Positions 26,106 through 35,470 of a stretch of DNA of 64,000 bases are shown piece after piece (the first letter of the stretch is position 1; each line of letters begins with the position of its first letter). Below the pieces are notes generated by a model. It saw only the letters and a program-made list of their open reading frames with translations, was not told the DNA's origin and made no database searches. Source of the stretch: Ferruginibacter sp. (lineage in GTDB: Bacteria > Bacteroidota > Bacteroidia > Chitinophagales > Chitinophagaceae); contig JANYGZ010000050.1 in NCBI GenBank assembly GCA_025362235.1, positions 1 to 64,000 of the forward strand, read 5' to 3'. Position numbers and translations under genes: made by a program.

Positions 26106-28148
26106 TTATCTGATTAATACCGTAGTACCTTTTTTAACAATTGTTTCGCCCGTATCGGTATTGGTGTATTGAAGAAACCACACATATGTTCCGGAAGGCT
26201 GTTTACTATTTTTATAAGTGCCATCCCATTTGTATGTCCAGTCTTTGGTTGAGAACAGTTCCTGGCCGTATTTATTAAATATTTTAAACTGCAGGTTAGA
26301 AGTTCTGTATGCATTTAACGGATACAGGTAATCGTTAAGTCCATCACTGTTTGGTGAGAATGCTTTGGGCACGGCAACATAACAGTTGTTCACCACTTTA
26401 AGATATTGAGTGGCTGTATCATAACATGCTTTATTGTTTTGTATAATAAGCTGTACTGGAATTAAATAGTCAACGATAGGAGGTGCATAAACCTGTGGCG
26501 GCGGGTTTTGCAATGTACTGGTGGTGCCATTTCCAAACTGCCAGTACCAGTTAGTGATGTTGCCGGAACTGGTATCTTTAAAATAAGCAAGATCATTGGG
26601 GCAATAAACAGAAGGCAGCGTAAAAGCTGCGCTCAATGAATCGTGGCGAAGATAAAAATTTACAACCGAAGTATCGCTGCAAAAACCATTACTTACAATA
26701 AGCTTCGTGGCTTTATTGCCAAAGCTGCTGTAAACAGCAGTAGGGTTTTGAATGATACTGCTGCTGTTATCAAATTGCCAGTTCCAGTTTGTTATTCCGT
26801 TTGCCGCTGCATTAAAATAATGAATGGTATCGTAACGGCAGCCTTCTGAAACCTGGTAAGTAAAGGCAGCACTTACGCCCTCTTTTATATTGAAAAAAAT
26901 ACTTGCACCGGCAGGTGTTTCAAGGCCACACTGGTCAGTGAAAGTGTTACCATCTGTACCTGTAAAAAGGGTTACGCTATACTTTCCTTCATGCACAATT
27001 GGCGCTGCCAATTGCAGTTCAATAATATTCGAAAGGCCATTAGTACAATTCCCTTTTGCTGCAATAACTGTAACAGGATATGGGCCATCAATTTTAAAGT
27101 CACTGCCATCAGCGGCAACAGAACTACAGCGTATATTATTTTTGAAAACAAGTTGCAAAGTTGCGGGTGCACAGGATGGCGTGGTGATGCTATCCAATGG
27201 AATGGGTTGCTTTGTAAGTACAGTAAAAGTGCAGGAGTCGCCGGGTTTAATTGCATTGCCACAATTATCTAAAATGGTATTATTATCATTACCTTTTTTA
27301 ACAGCAATTGTATAGCTTCCCGGAACTAATTGGCTGTTAAGATTGACGATGACAGAATCTGAACTATACCCTGTGCTGCAGCCGAAGCCAACAGCCGCAG
27401 TGACAATGCTATTTAAACCCTTTATTTCAAAATCGCTGCCGTCGGCTGCAATACTGCTGCAGGTCATTTTTTTTGTAAGCTTAATGCCTATCTGTGTGTC
27501 ATCACAATTCACAGCTGCCTTTACCAATCCCGGAACTGCAGGATTAATAATACTGGCGGTGCCACCCTTAAAAGAAAGCGTAAAACCAGTTTCTGTACCA
27601 TCGGTAAAATGGCTCACCATCAGCAGGTATGTATGGCCTTCAACAATATCAGGTGATTTACTAAAAGTGGGAACATTATCACTTGGTGCTGAGGCGCACT
27701 CCCGGATGTTTGCCGCATTGTAGGATGCGCCTGTTTTGCCGGGGCTGCCCGACCAGTTTGCTCCCCTTACCAATGCCCCATCAGAATAAATTTCGGATGC
27801 ACCATGACCTGTAATATCGTAGAACTGCCAGTTGTAATCGTCATTGGGATTTTTAGGATCAATTAAAAACTCCAACGAACCTGAACTGTAGCAGGTAAAC
27901 GTAAACCAGAAAGGGTTTTTATCTTTATAATCTCCCACTCCAACCAGCGGGCAACCCGGGGCAGGGAATGGATAATTCAAACAATCGGGCACCGTATCCT
28001 GAATAAAAAGAATAGAGCTGCAGACAAGTATGGCCGATGCAGGTGTTTGGCCCTTTACCCCACTGATTTCACAACCGCTTTGGGCCACTGCCTTGTTTGC
28101 CATTACAGGCAACATCAAAATAAATATGCAATATTTTAATAACTGCAT
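26106..28148 (-). CDS. PKD-domain protein with T9SS type B (gliding-motility-associated) C-terminal domain
   Basis: 680 aa. Signal peptide 1-22; N-terminal domain with aspartate-rich beta structure (CEISGVKGQTPASAILVC, FYDITGHGASEIY); two Ig-like repeats from 215 to about 415 (KKMTCSSIAADGSDFEI and RCSSVAADGSDFKI are near copies); PKD-type domains near 440-500 and 520-580 (WNWQFDNSSSIIQNPTAVYS; NWYWQFGNGTTSTLQNPPP). The C-terminal sorting domain runs 600-680 (VPKAFSPNSDGLNDYLYP, FKIFNKYGQELFS, PSGTYVWFLQY). Exported by the type IX system and anchored or released at the surface. Typical of Bacteroidota. Confidence 0.95.
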   Translation of the reverse strand: MQLLKYCIFILMLPVMANKAVAQSGCEISGVKGQTPASAILVCSSILFIQDTVPDCLNYPFPAPGCPLVGVGDYKDKNPFWFTFTCYSSGSLEFLIDPKNPNDDYNWQFYDITGHGASEIYSDGALVRGANWSGSPGKTGASYNAANIRECASAPSDNVPTFSKSPDIVEGHTYLLMVSHFTDGTETGFTLSFKGGTASIINPAVPGLVKAAVNCDDTQIGIKLTKKMTCSSIAADGSDFEIKGLNSIVTAAVGFGCSTGYSSDSVIVNLNSQLVPGSYTIAVKKGNDNNTILDNCGNAIKPGDSCTFTVLTKQPIPLDSITTPSCAPATLQLVFKNNIRCSSVAADGSDFKIDGPYPVTVIAAKGNCTNGLSNIIELQLAAPIVHEGKYSVTLFTGTDGNTFTDQCGLETPAGASIFFNIKEGVSAAFTYQVSEGCRYDTIHYFNAAANGITNWNWQFDNSSSIIQNPTAVYSSFGNKATKLIVSNGFCSDTSVVNFYLRHDSLSAAFTLPSVYCPNDLAYFKDTSSGNITNWYWQFGNGTTSTLQNPPPQVYAPPIVDYLIPVQLIIQNNKACYDTATQYLKVVNNCYVAVPKAFSPNSDGLNDYLYPLNAYRTSNLQFKIFNKYGQELFSTKDWTYKWDGTYKNSKQPSGTYVWFLQYTNTDTGETIVKKGTTVLIR

Positions 28149-28348
28149 GATTATGTTATATGAATATAGAACTGTTTTAAATATGGCAACAGTGCAAAAC
28201 CTAAGCTTATTTATAAGCCTTGTTTCGTAAATATAAGTAGAAATATTTTGTTGCCTGTAATGTAATAAGAAGGAGACCTTTTTGTATTGACTAGTTCGGG
28301 AATTTGTAAAACTTCACTTGAATTTTTTGCTGGTTTTAGTTTTTATAA

Positions 28349-28876
28349 TCAGTCAAGTTTTTTCAAAATTTCCAGGCCCTTTTCCCATTTCCCATAGCCA
28401 GATGCTGCAGTGATGTACCCAGCATCGCCAATATTTATACATTCACTGTTCCAGTTATCGGCAAAAAATTTTGCCCGTTCTAATGAAACCCAATAATCAT
28501 TGGAACTTGCAACAACAATGGTTTTAAAATTAATTTTATTTAACGGGATAGGGGCAAAGCCTTTTGCCGGAAAGGTGTATTTAGGATTTTCAATATCACT
28601 TGGCGCAACAAGCAGTGCTCCTTTTATGGATATGTTGTATTGCGTTGCCCAATGTGCAATGGTGCAGCAACCCAAACTATGTGCAATTAAAACAACCGTT
28701 ACCGGGTCGTAACCGGCAATTGCTTTGTTAATGGTTGTAACCCAATCACTGCATAAAGGCGCATCCCATTCCTGTTGATTTATCCGTTGAAAATTATCAC
28801 CTGATTTTTAAAAATATGTTTGATAGTGTTCTTCCTCCGAATTGCCAAGCCCGGGTTTTATAAAATAATTTGTCAT
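28349..28876 (-). pseudogene. RBBP9/YdeN-type serine hydrolase with in-frame stop
   Basis: The complete frame runs 175 codons from the ATG at 28874-28876 (MTNYFIKPGLGNSEEEHYQTYF), with a TAA at codon 23 (28808-28810), then continues KSGDNFQRINQQEWDAPLC and on to the stop at 28349. The family's nucleophile motif is intact (HSLGCC) and so is the Asp loop (SSNDYW), but the histidine of the usual G-H-x-x-x-A-S-G motif is replaced by Tyr (AGYITAASG). Two independent inactivating changes, so I read it as a decaying gene. The downstream 108 codons alone form an ORF starting at an internal Met (28675). Normal family length is about 175-185 aa. Confidence 0.78.
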
Positions 28877-29123
28877 TCTGGTTTCCAATGTAGGGAATTA
28901 GATTAACTTTCTGCGAAATATCGCTTACTTGTTGGGTGAAGAAACCGAATACAATCTTATTATATTCTTCCGAAAGCAGTATACGTGTATTATTACGGAA
29001 TGAATTTACAAGTTGAGACACAAGAAAAACTTAGTAGCACTTTTATTGATTGACACATAAAAAATAAAAATTTTACATTAACGATAATTACAATAAAAAA
29101 CTTCATAATCAAAAAATAAACCA

Positions 29124-29975
29124 ATGAAAAAGATCACCGTTACGTTTGCATTGCTTGCATTATTTTTTGGCGCAGCTGCCCAGAAGGAAGGCGCTACATC
29201 TTCTGTGAATCCTGTGAAAGACTGGAAGTTTGGAATAGCACTTTGGACATTTCATACTGGAAGTTTTTCGCAGGCACTGGACAACGTTGATAGTGCAGGC
29301 TTGAAATATATTGAACCAAATAATTTTACCAAAACACTTCCTGAGCTCAATGATTCATCGCTTATGCAATTATCACCTTCAGGCATACAAAAATTAAAAT
29401 CATTGATAGAACAAAGAGGACTAAAATGCGAATCGGTTTATTGTGCAGGCGGCAATGATATTAGCTCATGGAAGAAACAATTTGAGATGGCAAAGCAATT
29501 CGGCGTTCAATTTATAACATGTGAACCGCCATTGAATATGTGGGATAGCATTGACAGTCTTGCAGGTGTGTATGGAATTAAAGTCGCTATCCACGAACAT
29601 TGGCAGGGTATGAGTCATTACTGGAATCCTGATACTACATTGATGGCTTTAAAGGGTCATCCAAACTTTGGAGTGTGCGCCGATCTTGGGCATTGGCCAA
29701 AGAGTGGTATTAACCCTTTGAAGGCAATAAAAAAGTTAAGCGGCCATATCATCGCTGTACATTTAAAAGATATTGCTGCCTATAACGATCCTAAATTAGT
29801 TGATGTACCTGTTGGAACTGGTGTTGTGGATTTTCCCGCTATTTTCAAGGAACTGAAAAAGCAGGGTTTCAAAGGTCATATCTATATCGAACGGGATGCA
29901 ACAGAGCAGCCGAGCAACCTGGCCTCAGTGATACAGGAAGTTAAATATTATAACGAACAGATGAAGAAATTGTAA
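29124..29975 (+). CDS. Exported sugar phosphate isomerase/epimerase-like TIM-barrel protein
   Basis: 283 aa. Signal peptide MKKITVTFALLALFFGAAAQ. AP endonuclease 2/xylose-isomerase-like TIM barrel with metal-ligand-type residues in HEHWQGM, CADLGHWPKSG, VHLKDI and IYIERD. Family members epimerise or isomerise sugars or inositols; the periplasmic location is common in Bacteroidota with Gfo/Idh/MocA partners such as 24603-26021. Substrate not inferable. Confidence 0.88.
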   Translation: MKKITVTFALLALFFGAAAQKEGATSSVNPVKDWKFGIALWTFHTGSFSQALDNVDSAGLKYIEPNNFTKTLPELNDSSLMQLSPSGIQKLKSLIEQRGLKCESVYCAGGNDISSWKKQFEMAKQFGVQFITCEPPLNMWDSIDSLAGVYGIKVAIHEHWQGMSHYWNPDTTLMALKGHPNFGVCADLGHWPKSGINPLKAIKKLSGHIIAVHLKDIAAYNDPKLVDVPVGTGVVDFPAIFKELKKQGFKGHIYIERDATEQPSNLASVIQEVKYYNEQMKKL

Positions 29976-30178
29976 CCATTGTCCGCATACTGTTTATAAT
30001 AGTAAGGCACAAAGACGTGAATCGTTGATACGGATTTATGTATTTGTGTCTTGGTTTTTATTGAGTACACGGAATGAATTAACTTAGAAAAAAAATAGAT
30101 TTCAAATGCTTTAGAAGTATTGGTCGAGTGTGCCGACCACAGAAATAAGTGTATCAAAAACTCCAATACAAATAAAAT

Positions 30179-30352
30179 ATGAAGATGAAAGGGGTTGTAA
30201 GAAATGTAAGTGATTTTTTAAAAGAGCAAGAATGGATATTTATTATTGAAGATGATATGAACATTGAATATTTTATTATGGAAGAATCATTCTATAAAAA
30301 AAATTATTTAAAAAGCCCAATAACAAAACGAGAGTTGGAATTCATTAAGTAG
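30179..30352 (+). CDS. Small hypothetical protein (57 aa)
   Basis: ATG at 30179 to TAG at 30350-30352. Acidic/helical sequence beginning MKMKGVVRNVSDFLKEQEW, no signal or membrane segment. A TGGTCG/CGACCA hairpin (30121-30139) lies upstream. Not recognised; the clean frame and position between two genes give it moderate support. Confidence 0.4.
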   Translation: MKMKGVVRNVSDFLKEQEWIFIIEDDMNIEYFIMEESFYKKNYLKSPITKRELEFIK

Positions 30353-30463
30353 GGATATGCAAATAGAGTTTGATTATGTATTTATTAATAATGTAAACCT
30401 TATAACAAAACTATTATGGTAGATTTCAGTCTGTTACAAGAAAGTCGGCGTACTTTATCCACG

Positions 30464-30478
30464 CCTTATTCCTGCGCC
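30464..30478. repeat. Left arm of an inverted repeat flanking the AT-rich gene
   Basis: CCTTATTCCTGCGCC, 14 of 15 matching the reverse complement of 31248-31262. Preceded by a GGCGT/ACGCC hairpin. It stands out as GC-rich in an AT-rich stretch. Confidence 0.6.
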
Positions 30479-30529
30479 CAGGGTGGGACTAATCCATATA
30501 GACAAGAAAAGCCAAAACCCAATAGATAA

Positions 30530-31237
30530 ATGCTGAAGCAAATAAGCATAAGAATTCATGATGATGAGATAATGGTAACCCCTTATTTCTATACTGGGAG
30601 TATTGAAGAACTATATTATAATAGCTTGGTAAATACTGATTGTAAAGAGATTCAGTATATTAATATATATATTACAAATTTGAAATCTTCTTACATAAAA
30701 ATAGAATCAAAATTTTTAGATAAAAATATATATTTTGACTTTCCTTATTTTGAAAATCTGAAGAATAACTATGATAAGAAAAAATATATTCTTGATATAC
30801 TTCATTCTGCCATTTTGAATTTATCTATTCAGTTTGGATGGGATAGTGTACCTTTTGAAAAGGCCTATCAAACATGCTTAGAAAAGGAACTATTGTTAGG
30901 TTGGGTTTTTAAAAATAAATTATTTATTAGCCCGGGCAAGAACCATTTTTTCGGGTTGCTAAATTTAGTTGATATTGGAAAATATGAAATTTTCGGAGTT
31001 CTATTTAATTCTAAAAAATTAGAAATTGCCAGGCATATCTTATTTGAAGACTCAACTTCTGTATTTAATATTGACTATGCTTCTTGGGAAAATTTTAATG
31101 ACAGATTTTTTTATAAATTCAAAGGTCCTAAAAAAGTATTTGAGATAGCTATAAAGGACATTATCGAGAATAAAAAAGTAAACTTAAATCAAAACACGAG
31201 TAATTTTTTTAAATCAGATAACAGAGCGACAAAATAA
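30530..31237 (+). CDS. Hypothetical protein of a possible cassette
   Basis: 235 aa, not recognised. The gene is noticeably more AT-rich than its neighbours, with an abundance of Lys, Ile, Asn and Phe (for example IQYINIYITNLKSSYIKIES). No signal peptide or clear membrane segment. Bracketed by GC-rich inverted repeats (30464-30478; 31248-31262), which together with composition suggests horizontal acquisition. Function unknown; an immunity-type or adaptor role is only a guess. Confidence 0.7.
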   Translation: MLKQISIRIHDDEIMVTPYFYTGSIEELYYNSLVNTDCKEIQYINIYITNLKSSYIKIESKFLDKNIYFDFPYFENLKNNYDKKKYILDILHSAILNLSIQFGWDSVPFEKAYQTCLEKELLLGWVFKNKLFISPGKNHFFGLLNLVDIGKYEIFGVLFNSKKLEIARHILFEDSTSVFNIDYASWENFNDRFFYKFKGPKKVFEIAIKDIIENKKVNLNQNTSNFFKSDNRATK

Positions 31238-31247
31238 TAACCGATCA

Positions 31248-31292
31248 GGCGCAGGAATGAGGAGTGTGCCATAAGCGTTAGATTCCTGTGCC
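31248..31292. repeat. Right arm and hairpin of the inverted repeat
   Basis: GGCGCAGGAATGAGG (31248-31262) matches the left arm in reverse complement; the first 11 bases also pair with ATTCCTGTGCC at 31282-31292 (one wobble) to form a hairpin. A TAATAAC (31232 region) and GTTGTTA (31325 region) further out can also pair, giving a folded site of about 100 bases. Confidence 0.55.
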
Positions 31293-31348
31293 AAGCACTT
31301 ACTACCTGCTAAATAGCATAGTCCGTTGTTATGCAACATGCGCTAAAA

Positions 31349-31777
31349 CTATTCTTGCTCTAAATAGTTTTTTAATGAAGTATTGATAATTTCATTCCAG
31401 CCCTGTTCAAAATTTGCAATAGTGAAATCCTTATTTTCTTTAGGAAACGTATTGATGTCTTTATGCGTTAATTGCAGTAAGGTTTTATTTTGCTGTTCAA
31501 ATAATTCAAACGTTACAAAGGAGTTTCCTGCGTAACCATCATATCGCCAGCTGTGTGTCAGTTTTTTCCCTGGAATCACTTCTGTTATTTCACAAAGATG
31601 CAGGTATTGTTTATCCGGCGGCCCGCCTGCAAACTGAAATGTAAAACCGGCTTCTGCCTTAAATTCAGCAAGATCAAAATACCATTTTTTTATTTCATCT
31701 TTATCTGTTATTGCCTTCCATACTTTTGAAACAGGAGCATCAAATAACCTTTCTACAACAATAGGTTTATCGGTCAT
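31349..31777 (-). CDS. SRPBCC/AHSA1-domain protein
   Basis: 142 aa, the activator-of-Hsp90-homology/START-like fold: VERLFDAPVSKVWKAITD, IKKWYFDLAEFKAEAGFTFQF, GKKLTHSWRYDGYAG, SFVTFELFEQQNKTLLQLTH, NFEQGWNEIINTSLKNYL. Cytoplasmic. Members bind hydrophobic ligands; the cellular role is unknown. Convergent neighbour of the cassette gene. Confidence 0.93.
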   Translation of the reverse strand: MTDKPIVVERLFDAPVSKVWKAITDKDEIKKWYFDLAEFKAEAGFTFQFAGGPPDKQYLHLCEITEVIPGKKLTHSWRYDGYAGNSFVTFELFEQQNKTLLQLTHKDINTFPKENKDFTIANFEQGWNEIINTSLKNYLEQE

Positions 31778-31837
31778 AGTGTAAATTATTTTTGATGTAT
31801 AATCGATTAGATGGCATCAATACTAATGCCAAATGTT

Positions 31838-32758
31838 TTAACAATGAACTCTCATCCACTTAGCTAAATCATCCAATACTTCCACCCTGTTTATTTCATT
31901 CAGCATTTCGTGCCGCCCATCAGGATATAATTTGTACGAGATATCTTTTACTCCGGCAGCTTTCCATTTATTGATTAATGTTAAAACTCCCTTTCCAAAT
32001 AAACCTACCGCATCTTTGTCACCAGAAAATGCATATACCGATATATTTTTAGGTACCTGTTTAATATTAGTTTTATTGAAAGCATCACTCATCCCTTTAA
32101 AAAAATAATAGAAAAAAACCGCACTGCAAATAAATCCACATTGTGGATCGTTAATGTATGCATCAACTGCTTTTGTATCGCGGCTAAGCCAGTCAGATAC
32201 TGTTCTGTTAGGTTTAAAGTTACTATTGTATTTTACGAAAGCGAGTTTATCAATCAGTTTACTTCTGTAAGCAGGGCCATATAATTTCATTTGCAGCCAT
32301 GCAACCCCAATACCAAAACCCATTAGCGGATCTTTCTTTCCGTTACTGGCAGATAAAACCAACCCATCTATTTCGTTTCGGTATAGCTGAATATAACGCT
32401 GACATAAAAAAGATCCCATGCTATGGCCCAATAGAAATATTTTTTGTTTGGGGTGATTCTTTTTTAGATACTGCATCATTACATGAATATCGTCTACCTG
32501 TTTATAAAACCAATTGTGCTCTCCAAGTCCCTGGTCATTTATTTGGGGCACAGCTTTACCATGTGCCCGTTGATCATGTGCATACACTGCAATACCATAT
32601 TGTACAAGTATTTCTGCAACAGGCGCATACCGTTCTGCATATTCTGCCATACCGTGTGCTATGTGTAATACACATAAAGGTTCAGTGACCGGGACCCATG
32701 AATACACAGGCATCTGGTGGCCATCTGCACAGGCTAATTGAAAGGTTTTTTTTTGCAT
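31838..32758 (-). CDS. Serine hydrolase, alpha/beta fold (monoacylglycerol lipase-like)
   Basis: 306 aa. The oxyanion region HGMAEYAERYAPVAEIL, the YAHDQRAHGKA motif, the nucleophile in GHSMGSF, and a C-terminal Asp (SGDKDAVG) and His (YPDGRHEMLNE) complete a Ser-Asp-His triad. Matches the S33/lysophospholipase (Hydrolase_4) family; would cleave monoacylglycerols or lysophospholipids. No signal peptide. 16 bases downstream of the GH20 gene on the same strand. Confidence 0.93.
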   Translation of the reverse strand: MQKKTFQLACADGHQMPVYSWVPVTEPLCVLHIAHGMAEYAERYAPVAEILVQYGIAVYAHDQRAHGKAVPQINDQGLGEHNWFYKQVDDIHVMMQYLKKNHPKQKIFLLGHSMGSFLCQRYIQLYRNEIDGLVLSASNGKKDPLMGFGIGVAWLQMKLYGPAYRSKLIDKLAFVKYNSNFKPNRTVSDWLSRDTKAVDAYINDPQCGFICSAVFFYYFFKGMSDAFNKTNIKQVPKNISVYAFSGDKDAVGLFGKGVLTLINKWKAAGVKDISYKLYPDGRHEMLNEINRVEVLDDLAKWMRVHC

Positions 32759-32774
32759 CTAATTTTTTAAAAAG

Positions 32775-34685
32775 CTAAGCCTTCTTTTTTATGTTGGCCC
32801 TTTTTTGTATTTCATCTACTGGCATTACGATCATTCTTCCAACTGGTTTATTGCCGCGATAGGTAATTACTTTTAGCATTGCAGCATCTTTCGGGGCCAT
32901 GATCGGGCCGGTATATTTTGGATAAAAATTATCAGGGAAAGAATTATCAAAACTATAATAAATATCAAGCCCCTCAATTTCGGTGGTCAGGTCAATTAAT
33001 GCCTGCCCGTCTTTATTGGTTATTTTAAAAATGGGATCGTACATGGCAGGGGAATATTTTATTTCCCTTATATCGTAGCGCCCAAACTGTTGTTCTACTT
33101 TTGTTACAAAATTGTTCCAGTTCTTTTTTTCTTTGGGCGACCATACAGCTTCTGCGATGGCAAATGCCCTTGGCCACATCATATATTGCAGGTGGCGGGT
33201 GTTGGTTATCTGTTCCGTCCACATATTGGCCTGCCCGCCTTTTACATATTTTGCATCGGCACCTGCCGGTATGGGGTCAAATTGATAGGCTTTATTCAAT
33301 CGCAGTGAAGAGTATATCCTTGGCTCTGTAATTACATCTGCCTGCATATAATCAATGTACACAAACGAAGCGGGGCTCATCACTGCTTCATGTTTTAATT
33401 TCGTTGCTTCTATGCCACCTTTTTCGCTGCGCCAGCTCATTACTGCTGCGTTTGGCCCAACACCTCCTTCCAGCACTTCATCCCAACCCATAAATTTTTT
33501 GCCTTTTGATTCTACTATTTTCTCTACTCTTTTTTCAAAATAACTTTGTACTTCTTCCATATTTTTTAAACCTTCTTTTTTCATCAGTGCTTTGATTGCA
33601 TCACTTTTTTCCCAATAGGTCCTGAAAGTTTCATCACCGCCTGTATGGATATATTCAAAAGGAAAAAGCTGTGCCAGTTCTGTAAATACCTTATCCAGAA
33701 AAACATATACATTTTCATTGGAAGGACAAAGGTTATCATCTACCAATGCAGTATGTGTAGCCCACTCTTTTAGCTTTTCTCCTGACCCTACACCGTGATT
33801 GTCTACCCCGTTTGAACAGGATAAATCAGGATAGGCTGCAATGGCTGCAAGACTATGGCCGGGCACATCAATTTCTGGCATAATATTTATAAATCTTTCC
33901 TTTGCATATTGCACCACTTCTTTAATATCGTCCTGTGTATAAAACCCTCCATAATCACGTGGCTCATCAGGCGTGGGAGGTGAAAAGGTTCCAAAGTAGC
34001 CTGTTTTTTTTACGTTCCAGGCGCCAATTTGGGTAAGTTTTGGCAGGCTTTTTATTTCAACACGCCAGCCTTCATCATCAGTTAAATGCCAGTGAAATAA
34101 ATTAAATTTACACCGGGCCATCTGGTCAATATAATCCTTTACTTCTTTTTTTGTAAAAAAATGCCGCGATACGTCCAGCATTAAACCCCTCCATCCAAAA
34201 CGTGGATAATCGGTAATGCTTACGCAGGGAGCCTGCCATTTTACCTGCGGCATCACCACATTGCTTTCTATTTCTTTGGGCAATAATTGAATAAGGGTTT
34301 GTACACCATAAAATAAACCTGCGGGCTGATTGGCCTCGATAATAATATTTGTGGTAGTGATGTTTAACTGGTAACCCTCATTGCCAATTGTTTGATTAGG
34401 GGTTTTATTAATCACCATTTTAATTACAGCATTTGGCAACTGTTTGCCAATGGTAACCTTGTAACCTGTAGAAAGGCCAAGGCGCTGCTGTAGAAAATTA
34501 TTGGTTGTTTTTAATGCAGGCAAATCAGGAGATTCGATGGTTATATTGTTGGGAAGAGTAAAGCTGCCCGCATTTTGCACCATTTGAACAGGTTCGGGAA
34601 TGATGGCAATTGGGCCGGCAGTATTTTGGCAAATGCTATGCAGACCTGGCAGGCAGCAGCATAAAAGAATCACTATTTTTTTCAT
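32775..34685 (-). CDS. GH20 beta-N-acetylhexosaminidase
   Basis: 636 aa. Signal peptide 1-19, N-terminal GH20b domain (25-155), catalytic TIM barrel (160-510) with RGLMLDVSRHF, LFHWHLTDDEGWR, MPEIDVPGHS and the catalytic pair D351-E352 in HTGGDETFRTYW. C-terminal domain 510-636. Removes terminal GlcNAc or GalNAc from glycans or chitin oligomers in the periplasm or outside. Precedes the lipase gene, probably one operon. Confidence 0.96.
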   Translation of the reverse strand: MKKIVILLCCCLPGLHSICQNTAGPIAIIPEPVQMVQNAGSFTLPNNITIESPDLPALKTTNNFLQQRLGLSTGYKVTIGKQLPNAVIKMVINKTPNQTIGNEGYQLNITTTNIIIEANQPAGLFYGVQTLIQLLPKEIESNVVMPQVKWQAPCVSITDYPRFGWRGLMLDVSRHFFTKKEVKDYIDQMARCKFNLFHWHLTDDEGWRVEIKSLPKLTQIGAWNVKKTGYFGTFSPPTPDEPRDYGGFYTQDDIKEVVQYAKERFINIMPEIDVPGHSLAAIAAYPDLSCSNGVDNHGVGSGEKLKEWATHTALVDDNLCPSNENVYVFLDKVFTELAQLFPFEYIHTGGDETFRTYWEKSDAIKALMKKEGLKNMEEVQSYFEKRVEKIVESKGKKFMGWDEVLEGGVGPNAAVMSWRSEKGGIEATKLKHEAVMSPASFVYIDYMQADVITEPRIYSSLRLNKAYQFDPIPAGADAKYVKGGQANMWTEQITNTRHLQYMMWPRAFAIAEAVWSPKEKKNWNNFVTKVEQQFGRYDIREIKYSPAMYDPIFKITNKDGQALIDLTTEIEGLDIYYSFDNSFPDNFYPKYTGPIMAPKDAAMLKVITYRGNKPVGRMIVMPVDEIQKRANIKKKA

Positions 34686-34745
34686 AAAATAAACACTGTT
34701 TAGTAAATTGATTTTTATAATTAACAGCTGTAAATGTAAGAGTTA

Positions 34746-34761
34746 TTCAGTTTTAATTCAG
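34746..34761 (+). promoter_or_regulatory. TTCAG-N6-TTCAG direct repeat upstream of the OmpR-type regulator
   Basis: TTCAG at 34746-34750 and again at 34757-34761, 11 bases apart, 33 bases before the ATG. The same arrangement with the same spacing is at 36801-36816. Eleven-base direct repeats are typical OmpR-family operators, so autoregulation is inferred. Confidence 0.55.
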
Positions 34762-34793
34762 AATGCGTATCTTATTTTACCAAAAGTAAAAAA

Positions 34794-35468
34794 ATGAAGG
34801 TTCTTATTATAGAAGATGAAAAAGAATTGAGTAAAAGTATTGTTACTTATTTAAAGTCAGAGAATTATTCCTGCGAATTGGCAAGTGATGTTAAGTCGGC
34901 ATTAGATAAAACCGAAGCATATGATTATGATTGCATTTTATTGGACATAACATTGCCCGATGGAAATGGGCTTAGCATTTTAAAGGAGTTGAAAGCAAAT
35001 AAAAAAGCAGATGGGGTTATTATTATTTCAGCAAAAAATTCTATTGACGACAGAATTGCCGGCTTAAACCTTGGGGCAGATGATTATTTAGCCAAACCTT
35101 TTCATTTATCTGAACTAAGTGCAAGAATTGCAGCAGTAATCAGGAGGCGGCGGTTTGATGGTAATACGGTGCTGGCACTAAATGAAATCATTATTGATAC
35201 CCTCGCCAAAACAGTGCATATAAATAATATTACTGTTGATACAACCCGTAAGGAATATGATTTGCTGTTATACCTTGCCGCTAATAAGAACAGGGTAATT
35301 TCAAAAAATGCCATTGCAGAACATTTATCAGGCGGCGAAGCAGACGTATTTGATAACTTCGATTTTATATATGCACACATAAAAAATTTAAAGAAAAAAC
35401 TAACGGCGGCAGGTTGCGAAGATTATATAAAATCAATTTATGGAATGGGATATAAATTTGAAATTTAA
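34794..35468 (+). CDS. OmpR/PhoB-type response regulator
   Basis: 224 aa. Receiver domain 1-118 with E7-D8, phosphoacceptor D51 (LLDITLPDG) and K101 (YLAKPF); C-terminal winged helix at about 125-224 (DTTRKEYDLLLYLAANKNRVISKNAIAEHL ... DFIYAHIKNLKKKL ... IKSIYGMGYKFEI). The kinase gene begins 2 bases after its stop. It probably binds the TTCAG repeats upstream of itself and of the PepSY gene. Confidence 0.95.
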   Translation: MKVLIIEDEKELSKSIVTYLKSENYSCELASDVKSALDKTEAYDYDCILLDITLPDGNGLSILKELKANKKADGVIIISAKNSIDDRIAGLNLGADDYLAKPFHLSELSARIAAVIRRRRFDGNTVLALNEIIIDTLAKTVHINNITVDTTRKEYDLLLYLAANKNRVISKNAIAEHLSGGEADVFDNFDFIYAHIKNLKKKLTAAGCEDYIKSIYGMGYKFEI

Positions 35469-35470
35469 AA

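Noticed and set aside
28797-29021. Minus-strand ORF of 74 aa
   Set aside because: Its 3' part overlaps the RBBP9 pseudogene in another frame and the rest has no recognisable features.
31230-31345. Integron attC site
   Set aside because: GTTAGAT fits the GTTRRRY core, but no matching RYYYAAC core is found in the right place and no integrase is present.
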